In this document: positions 56,380 to 64,000 of the stretch, piece after piece
Position numbering within the stretch: the first letter of the stretch is position 1
Layout of the letters: every line of letters begins with the position of its first letter
DNA from: Fagopyrum homotropicum
Lineage: Eukaryota; Streptophyta; Magnoliopsida; Caryophyllales; Polygonaceae
Direction of reading: 5' to 3'
Assembly: GCA_033239125.1 (NCBI GenBank)
Contig: BSWB01000001.1
Coordinates: 22,161,501 to 22,225,500, forward strand
DNA: 64,000 nt
The notes under the pieces: generated by a model
Databases searched by the model: none
Told to the model about the DNA's origin: nothing
The model's input: only the letters and a program-made list of their open reading frames with translations
Made by a program: the position numbers and the translations under genes

Positions 56380-58150
56380 TGATAGCATGAATTATTGTCT
56401 ATATTTTGGGACATGTTTAGACGTTTTATCTTCGATAATCTGCATGTTTGGATGTATATTATGAGATTATATTGTCGTTTCATCTACCTTTGCGGGAATC
56501 CAGGTCCACACCTAGTTTTGTTGTTATCATAGGTAAAATGGCACGTTTTGGACTAAAATGGAGCAAAAGGAGCTAAGGAGTCATTGGAGCTACATTTAGG
56601 AGCTTAAGGAAGAATCCAGGAATCATTGAATTGGATTATAGATTCACTTTGGACCAGATTTGAGAGATTTCACATTCAGTTGTGATTCACCTCGGTTGAC
56701 TACAGAGTCACCTCGACCGAGGTGATCCAGAGGAGCCGACTCGACCGAGGCGAACACCTTGGACGCGGCAAGGATATTTTATTCTTGGCTGAGATCTTTT
56801 ATTTTTGGAAGGAGGATCTTATCTTTTTAGGCTGGGTTTCTGGAAGGAAGAAGATAAGTTAGCCCATATATTTTACCTATTTTTATGGGAAGAGATCTTT
56901 CTAAAATATCTTATCTTTGGAGAGTAATTTTCCTATAAAAAGGGTTGGATTTTCCACAAATCGATATCCTGCTTACACCGAAGAACATCCGCTTAGGGCT
57001 GGACATCCGCTAACGGCTGAAGACCCCGCATATACTCCAGTTGGGAGATTTGAAGAACCTTTTTGAAGGTTGAAGGAAGAAAGTTTGTAGCTTTTATAGC
57101 TTTTGTGAGGGGATTTGTAAGATTCTCTTAGATTCCCTTCTTTGTTGATTGTCTTGTTGGATTTTGATCCAAGGAACGCTTGTTGTTTGATAATTGATTC
57201 AGTTATTGAAGCCTTTCCCTTAAGGTTTTCTTGTCCAATTATTCTCTTTCTTCCCATATATTTGATTATTACTTTCATGATGATGAGTGGCTAATTTCCT
57301 TGTGTGATTCTAGGGTGATTGGCTGAAGGTTGTGGGAAAAACAATGATAGAATAATCTTAATCACAGTAGGACCCTGAAAGTTCGAGTCTTTATCCTTAA
57401 CCCTAAGGCATCTCGCTCAGTCGATGAACATCTCGGCCGGAGTGGAATTCTTCTGACCGAGGTGACTTATCTGATCCGAAACTGAGAGTTAAGTGTTAGA
57501 GTTTGCCAAATCCTATTCTTATTACACCTTTCCTGGTTCAATGCAAGCCTAGGATGAGACTTACCCGGTAATTCCTTTGTTTACCTAAGATCATAAGTAT
57601 AGGTAATAAAGGTTTATCCTTTATTGGGGTTTGAGTGTGCTTTCATTCCATCTTTGTGAGTTAGCTTGAAACTTACCTGGTAAATGTTGATTCTATTCCC
57701 TTAGGCGGTGTGTTAGTTTGAGGTTATAGTTCTTTCCCTTAATTCCTTGAGACTTACCCGGTAATAGGAGTTATGGTTTGGGATTAGTGAGTAGTGAGAC
57801 TTACCCGGTGATCTATTCCACTTTAGAAACACCTTCCCTATGCAAATATCTCAACTTTGTCCGCTTATCTTTAGATCTTGAGTTGGAACCACAACTAGAT
57901 GCTTTTATCCCTAGAATTGCATATTTCCTTAATTGACTTTTTATCATCCTTGACTGTTTTAATCGCTTTTGTGGTTAGTAATTACATAGCTTACCTATTC
58001 CGACTTTGTTTCACTAAGTCCCTGTGATCGACCCCTGGAATTCCTTGCTTTTACTACGATTGACCCGTACACTGCGGGTTCGCATCCTTGTTTTAAGCTT
58101 ACATCTAGGGTTATAAATTTAATGCTTGCACACACCGTTTGGAGCGAACA
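56380..58150 (+). repeat. Element B LTR 3 (3', full)
   Basis: 1771 bp, TGATAGCATG to GGAGCGAACA, directly followed by the AAAAC duplication. Confidence 0.93.
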
Positions 58151-58155
58151 AAAAC
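58151..58155. repeat. Target-site duplication of element B, right copy (AAAAC)
   Basis: Perfect match to 46564-46568. Confidence 0.93.
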
Positions 58156-58202
58156 CCGGTTTGACTCGGAATTTATTGAAAGAAAAATTTCCGGATATTA
58201 CA
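58156..58202 (-). mobile_element. Element D, short remaining part
   Basis: 47 bp from the right side of element B to the D terminus. On the minus strand it begins TGTAATATCCGG. It rejoins 43727-46568 when B is removed. Confidence 0.75.
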
Positions 58203-58207
58203 TTTGG
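58203..58207. repeat. Target-site duplication of element D, right copy (TTTGG)
   Basis: Matches 43722-43726. Confidence 0.9.
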
Positions 58208-60147
58208 TGGAAGGCAATCCAAGAAATAAAGCTACATTTGGGAATGTTGAGACCATACCAAAGATGAGCAATGTTAGCAGTATTAGCGGGGAGGGTAGGT
58301 TGTGTGAAGAAATTGTAGGCTAGGGTGGTCTTGAAGGCGGCAGTGTGGTTGAGGGGAGGGAAGGGGGAGTTTCCATTCCAAGAGGAGAGTGTAATTTCAT
58401 CTCTGACCTTGAGGGTCATGCTCCATGAGTGGCTAAAGTGACGTTTGTCAACCACATTCCAGATTGTGTGATGTTTGAGGGGGTTACCATGGATCCAAGA
58501 CTTCCAGATGTTTGGGGTACCATGAGCAATCTCGAAAATAAGTTTAGAAATGCACGCTTTATTTCAAGATAAGAGCTCTTTGAAGCCAAGACAACCGAAG
58601 TCCAAAGTGCAGACAGTGTTCCACGCAATAAGGGCGCGGCTGCTACAATCGGTTCCCGACCATAGGAAGGATATGAGAAGAACATCAATCTTGTTCAGGA
58701 CAATAGTAGGGCTAAGGTAAACGGCACACCAATAGTTCTGCATAGCAAAGAGGATGGAAGTAATGACTTGTTTGCGCCCAGCATAGGAAAGGTTCTTAGC
58801 GTGCCATGAATTGATCTTAGATGTGATCTTGTGAATCAGAGGTTGGTAGTCACGAACGTTCAGCCGTTTACTTCCAATCGGAATGCCGAGGTATAGGAAG
58901 GGGAATGATCCCAAGGGAAGAGCAAGGTTGGCACTGATGTGGAGTTTATCAGCTTGAGAAATACCACCAAGGAAAATTTGGGACTTGTCAAGGTTGATCT
59001 TCAAGCCGGAGAGTGAACTGAAAGCATCCAGAGTATTTTTCAGAATGGAGATGGAAGTAATATCAGCCATGCAAAAGAGTAACAAATCGTCAGCAAAACA
59101 AAGGTGGGTAAGGGATAGGTTTCGGCATCTGGGGTGATGTTTGAAGTCAGGGTTGATGGTGGTTTCTTTAATTATGGAGGAGAGGGCTTCAATGGCAATG
59201 ACGAAAAGAGGGGGGAAAGGGGCAGCCTTGTCTGAGACCACAGGAACCTTTGAAAAAACCCTTCAAAGTGTCGTTTATGTTGAGAGAATAAGTGGCGGTA
59301 AAGATGCATTGTTTGATCAGGTTGATGAAAGGAGGAGGGAAGCCGAACATAGCAAGGCAGTGGAGGATGAAATCGTGCTCAATGGAGTCAAAAGCCTTGG
59401 AAATGTCGACTTTGATGGCACATTTGGGTGAGATGTGTGTTTGATTATACTTCATGAATATCTCCTAGCAGATTAACATGTTGTGTTTTATCGATATACC
59501 TTTCACAAATGCACTTTGGTAACTTCCAATAATGGAGGGCAGGACTGAGTTCAATCTAGAGGCTAACATCTAAGCAATGGTTTTGTAGGCAACATTACAA
59601 CAAGAGATCGGACGATAAAGAGCGGGGTGAGTGAGAGTAAGGGATGTGTGATTTATCTGCTTGAGAAGCAGGCCAGAATGGAAAAAATCCAAGAATGCCT
59701 TAGACAAGTCGGAACCAGTAATAGCCCAAGAAGATTCGAAAAAATGTGCATTGAAACCATCGGGCCCAAGACCCTTATTTATGCCCATATTGAAAATGGT
59801 AGCTTTGACCTCTTCGTCAGAATGGGCTTGTTTATAGCCAGGAGATCATGATCGGTTAAGATAGTATCTGGCGTGAAAGGAGGCATGGGCGATTTGGAAG
59901 CGGGAGAGTGGTTTAGTATGGAGGAGAAGTGGTTAATAAGGGTGGAAGCAATGGTATAAGGGTCGTGTGAGATGGTGTTTGGTGAGGTAGTGATGGCAGT
60001 AATGAAGTTTGAACTCCTACAGGTTTGGATGGATTTGAAGAAGTAAGAGAAGCATTGGTCTCCAAAAGAAACCCACTTGGCTTTAGACAGTTGAGCGAGG
60101 TCGGTTTGGAGGCGGTTTAGGAGGGATGTGAGATTTGAAATTGTGAT
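58208..60147 (-). pseudogene. Second LINE, ORF2 RT region
   Basis: Minus strand, reading from 60147 leftward: ITISNLTSLLNRL connector; RT start with NKGLGPDGF, RPISCCNVAYKTIA and a stop; SAFVKG; VDISKAFDSIEHD; GLRQG; CFADDLLLF (active site); FLYLGIPIGSK; SYAGRKQVITSI; then toward the zinc-binding domain. Several frameshifts and stops break it (near 59800, 59580, 59235 and 58560), so it is inactive. Plus-strand ORFs here are shadows. Confidence 0.88.
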
Positions 60148-60152
60148 GCGCT
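60148..60152. repeat. Target-site duplication of solo LTR C, left copy (GCGCT)
   Basis: Matches 61930-61934. Removing C restores the LINE codons LLDAERITISNL. Confidence 0.93.
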
Positions 60153-61929
60153 TGTTCGCTCCAAACGGTGTGTGCAAGTTTTAAATTTATAACCCTAGAC
60201 TTAAGCTTAAAACAAGGATGCGAACCCGCAGTGTACGGGTCAATTGTAGTAAAAAGCAAGAAAATTCCAGGGGTCGATCACAGGGACTCGGTGAAATAAA
60301 GTCAATAACGGTAAGCTTCGTGAATACTAACCACAAGAGCAATTAACACAATCAAAGATGAATAAGAAGTCAATAAAGCAAACATGCAATTCTAGGGATT
60401 AAAGCGTCCAGTTGTTGTTCCAACTCAAGATCTAAAGATAAGCGGACAAAGCTGAGATTTTTGCAAGGGGAAGGTGTTACTAAAGTGGAATAGATCACCG
60501 GGTAAGTCTCACTACTCACTAATCCTAAACCGTAACTCCTATTACCGGTAAGTCTCAAGGAATCAAGATAAAGAACTATAACCTCAAACTAACACACCAT
60601 CTAAGGGAATAGAATCAACCTTTACCGGGTAAGTCTCAGGCTAACTCACAAAGATGGGATGGAAGCACACTCAAACCCCAATAAAGGATAAACCTTTATT
60701 ACCTACACTTATGATCGTTGGTATACAAACTAAGGAATTACCGGGTAAGTCTCATCCTAAGCTTGCATTGGACCAGAAAGGTGTAATAAGAATAGGATTT
60801 GGCAAACTCTAACACTTAACTCTCAGTTATGGATCAGATAAGTCACCTCGGTCAGAAGGATTCCACCTTGGCCGAGATGTTCATCGACTGAGCGAGATGC
60901 TTAGGGTTAAGGATAAAGACTCGAACTTTCAGGATCCTACTGGAATCTAAGATTATTCTATCATTGTTTTTCCCACAACCTTCAGCCAATCATCCTAGAA
61001 TCACACAAGGAAATTAGCCACTCATCATCATTATGAAAGTATTAAAGTATATGGGAAGAAAGTGGATATTTAAACAAGAAGAATTTAATGAAAAGACTTC
61101 AATAACTGAATCAAATATCACAACAAAAGCGTTCCTTGGATGGCAATCCAACAAGACAAGACAACAAGTGAGGGAATCGAAGACAATCTTACAAAACCCT
61201 CCAAAAAGCTATAAAAGCTATAGACTTCAATCTTCCTTCAACCTTCAAAAAGGTTCTTCGAATCTCTTCCAACTGGAGTAGGCTGCTGCTGCTGCGTGCT
61301 ATAAACCCTGATCGACGGTATAGCGTGATCCGAAGATAAGCGGATGTTTTCGGTGTAAGCGGCCTCCTGGATTTGTGGAAATTCAACCCTTTTTATAGGA
61401 AAATAACCTCCAAAGATAATAAATCTTAGAAAGATATTTTCCCATAAATATAGGTAAAATATATGATTCTGCATATCTCCTTCCTTCCAGGAGCCAAGCC
61501 CAAAAATATAAGATCACTTTCCAAAGATAAAAGATCTCAGCCAAGAATAAAATATTCTCGCCGCGTCCTAGGTGTTCGCCTCGGTCGAGTCGGCGTCTCT
61601 GGATCACCTCGGTCGAGATGAATCTCTGGTCAACCGAGGGGAGTCACAACTGAATGTGAAATCTCTCAAAACTGGTCCAAAGTAAATCTTTAATCCATGG
61701 CTATGCTCCCTGGATGTAGCTCCAAATGACTTATGACTCCTTTTGCTCCTTTTTGATGCGAAACGTGCCATTTTACCTACGATTACAACAAAACTAGGTG
61801 TAGACCTCGATTCTCGCGAAGGTAGATGAAATGGTAGTAAAATCACATGATATACATACAAACATGCAGATTATGAAAGATAAAACGTCCAAACAAACCC
61901 CAAAATATAGACTATAATTCATGCTATCA
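60153..61929 (-). mobile_element. Solo LTR C (element B family)
   Basis: 1777 bp. The minus strand reads TGATAGCATG to GGAGCGAACA, recognisably the same LTR family as B with many differences, including altered CCTCGGTCGAG palindromes and a GCTGCTGCTGC run near 61285. The perfect GCGCT duplication and absence of internal sequence mark a solo LTR left by LTR-LTR recombination. It is visibly more diverged from B than the B LTRs are from each other, so it is probably an older insertion. Confidence 0.93.
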
Positions 61930-61934
61930 GCGCT
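61930..61934. repeat. Target-site duplication of solo LTR C, right copy (GCGCT)
   Basis: Perfect match to 60148-60152. Confidence 0.93.
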
Positions 61935-62970
61935 CAGCATCAAGGAGGACGTGGTCAAGGGAGTTTTTCTGGAGGTCACTTTGGAGATCAATAAACCTTG
62001 ATTTAAGGTCATTGATCGAGGAGTAGAGGTCCTCGATTTTTTGACTAGGAAATTTTTTGAGCAAAGGTTTAATGTCTTTAAGCTTGGCAGCGACTTGATA
62101 CATAAGATGACCACTCACAGGTTTGTACCAAACGTCCTCAATGGTCTTGATGAAGCTTTCATGGCAGATCCAAGAGTTGTTGAAGCGGAACTGGGGTTTG
62201 GGGGAGGGATTTTTGGTGTTAAGGGCCAGAATAGAGGGTGAGTGGTCCAAAATGTATGGGATATCAAACAAAGCAGCAAAGTTGTGGAAGGAGGAGAACC
62301 ATCCATCCTTGACGGCAATCCGATCAAGCTTGCACCAGATAGGGTTTAAGTTCTGCTTGTTGTGCCATCTGAAGTTGCTGCCAAAGAAGGGATGATCGGT
62401 CAGGTTATTTGACCTAAAGTAGTCGGCGAGTTCGGATGAAGCTTGGGCGAAATAATGTATTGCATTGGTCAGTTTCTCATCTGGAGAGAGGGTCACATTG
62501 AAATCTCCAAGTAAAGCCCAAGGAGTGGGATTAAGGAGATTCAAGGTGGAGATTGAGTCCCATAGACTGGTTTTGTCGTTGGGGAGGTTAAGGGCGTATA
62601 AGAAGGTGCAGTTGAGGATAATTTGATGGTTGGAGGGGTGATTTTTAGGGTGTGAGATATGGCAGTGGATAAGTTGGTTTGTGGTAAGGAAGGGTTCAAC
62701 ATGAATGGATGAAAGGTTCCACAAGAACCAGATCCTACAATTGTGGGCATGAGCAAGGTTTGCGACGTGCTTCCAACCAGGGAGGTGGTCAAGGGAGAGC
62801 GATCTCATTTTCTTCTTGTTAAGGCGAGTTTCAAGGATGGCAATGAGGTCTAGAGAGTGTCTCTTGACAAGATTCTGGATGGCATTTTGCTTGTTAGGGT
62901 GGTTAAGGCCATGGATATTCCAAGCACCAAAATGTGCATTCATTGAGATTGTGAGGAAGGTTCTAGGCAT
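61935..62970 (-). pseudogene. Second LINE, ORF2 endonuclease domain
   Basis: Minus-strand frame starting at 62970, or more likely at the second ATG, 62943. It shows the APE-type endonuclease blocks: AWNIHGLNHPNKQNAI, LIAILETRL, LLGDFNV, FRWHN, KLDRI and the ILDHSP histidine block. The frame is open for 347 codons to the solo LTR and continues in the same frame beyond it. This domain nicks target DNA for target-primed reverse transcription. Intact by eye, but its RT is broken. Confidence 0.9.
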
Positions 62971-63110
62971 TTCTTGATGACTGGGAGAGTAGGAGGTGTG
63001 GAGAGGTCGGATTGTTGAGTAGAAGACAGTGGTGCAGTAGGGGGAGAATATATGGTAGATTGTGTACTAGGATTCTCCAGACCAACTAGAGGGTGGGTAA
63101 TGACTCCCTT
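62940..63110 (-). pseudogene. Possible LINE ORF1 C-terminal end
   Basis: Upstream of ORF2 the minus strand has a short open Ser/Thr/Pro-rich frame (contains STQSTIYSPPTAP) that ends at a TGA overlapping the ORF2 start. It is cut at about 63110, where helicase sequence begins, so the LINE is 5'-truncated. ORF1 identity is inferred from position only. Confidence 0.4.
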
Positions 63111-64000
63111 AACTTAAATATAAAGTTGCTTTGTCTAGTGTTTGTCCTTGAGATTTGTTTATTGTCATTGCAAAGCATAGCTTTATGGAGAATTGTTTCC
63201 TCTAAAATAAGAATGGGAATTTCGTGGTGGATGGTTTAATGTTATTCGTGGAATAAATGCTTCTTCACCTTTGTAGTAACCGGTCATTATTTCACAGCGT
63301 ATTAGGTTCTTGTAAAAGCTTTTATAGAGAAATCTTGTATTGTTACATATCCCATTTGACGGATCTAGACTTTTGAAAGACAGTTTTCTTTTAGTACGAG
63401 CAAATGTGGACTCAACTCTGAAGTATGTAATGTGTTCAGGAAATCTGTAGGGTATATATTGCAGTTTTCGTCGATGATGTAGTCAAAGCTGGTATATGTC
63501 CTAGATATTGCCGAGATTTCTACTATTAAAGATTAGTTTGCGTAGTCCATATCTTCGTTTTTTTTGTTAGTATAGCTCTTTTTGTAAAAATGTCAACATG
63601 TATGTTGTTTGTTCTTATTTCAGAAAATTTTGTGTATATTAATAAACTGATAGTTGGGCTATTTATGTCTATGCACAATACTATGTTCGGCGGTAAATTG
63701 TATGTATGCATGTTCTTCTTTTCGTAATTGATCATTACCTAACTGGAGTAAAAAATTTGCGGACTCAATATCTTCTGTGGCTCTTATTTTTTTGTTAATT
63801 TGAACTTTAGTAGAGTTGGCCACAAGTCTAAGCTTACTAAACTTGATTTTATTGCTTCCTTTTGTCCTTGTTGTGGGACTATTGAAAGTACCTGCCTAAA
63901 ATCTCCACCAATTACTAAATATTTTCCACCGAATAGTTCTTCTAAGTTCTAGATATCATGCAGTGGAGTGTTTAGTGATCCGATGTTCTATTTTTTCCAT
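63111..64000 (-). pseudogene. Helitron-type PIF1 helicase fragment, decayed
   Basis: Minus-strand translation, with several frame changes, shows GGDFRQVLSIVPQ (63840-63930), a DYANNLIVE-like segment (near 63530), and the C-terminal motif FAMTINKSQGQTLDKATLYL at 63111-63170. The last is highly characteristic of Helitron and PIF1 helicases. Stops and frameshifts show it is dead. It extends past the right edge and is interrupted on the left by the LINE. Confidence 0.85.

Larger units (their letters stand above)
46569..58150 (+). mobile_element. Element B: non-autonomous Athila-type element with a duplicated tail
   Basis: 11,582 bp between AAAAC duplications. Layout: LTR (46569-48343), internal region with a fused gag/integrase remnant and an ORF1-like gene, tail, nearly complete LTR (53262-55055), second tail copy (55056-56379), LTR (56380-58150). 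The primer-binding site matches that of array A, but protease, RT and RNase H are missing, so movement would need enzymes from a relative. The LTRs differ from A in sequence but share its layout and several short motifs. Confidence 0.92.

Noticed and set aside
59141..59431. Plus-strand ORFs across 58.5-62.4 kb
   Set aside because: They are antisense shadows of the minus-strand LINE, whose RT and endonuclease motifs are clear.

Overview
This is plant nuclear DNA, probably eudicot. It holds one recognisable host gene, an intron-containing pectin methylesterase (PME), set among nested retrotransposons. Nothing in it looks bacterial, and I saw no tRNA, rRNA or CRISPR array.

Left block (1-38.6 kb). 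An old LINE lies on the minus strand (1-615 and 38316-38595). It is split by a small LTR-like element 'E' on the minus strand (616-38315). E is in turn split by a 36,217-bp Athila-type Ty3/Gypsy array 'A' (1171-37387), bounded by a perfect 5-bp target-site duplication (TSD), GATAT. Array A is three tandem copies of an 11,464-bp unit plus a closing LTR. Each unit is: full LTR (1825 bp), PBS matching tRNA-Asp, gag-protease-RT-RNaseH-integrase, 3' noncoding tail, PPT, truncated LTR (about 975 bp), second copy of the last 1.1 kb of the tail, PPT. Units 1 and 2 carry a 1-nt deletion between gag-pro and pol. Unit 3 has that junction open but a nonsense codon in gag, so no unit is intact.

Middle (38.6-43.1 kb). 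The PME gene runs on the plus strand (39623-42194, three exons, signal peptide, Pro/Gln-rich linker, PMEI pro-domain, catalytic domain). Its second intron carries a GGCTCG-rich repeat. AT-rich sequence with a long TA microsatellite follows.

Right block (43.1-64 kb). A second minus-strand LINE (endonuclease, RT, zinc-binding C-terminus) is split at two points: by a lone 1.78-kb LTR 'C' (60153-61929, TSD GCGCT) and by a 2.9-kb LTR-like element 'D' (43727-58202, TSD TTTGG). D is itself split by a second, non-autonomous Athila-type element 'B' (46569-58150, TSD AAAAC). B has the same topology as one unit of A: LTR, internal region, second LTR, duplicated 3' tail, third LTR. Removing C and D restores LINE reading continuity across both sites. 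The right edge is a decayed Helitron-type PIF1 helicase on the minus strand.

Most interesting signals: the exact triplication of A inside a single TSD; the independent tail duplication in B, whose breakpoint falls exactly after an internal copy of the polypurine tract; and small GGGGAC-loop hairpins just upstream of the PPT-like sites, with compensating stem changes between the two families. All comparisons were made by eye, without alignment software or database searches.
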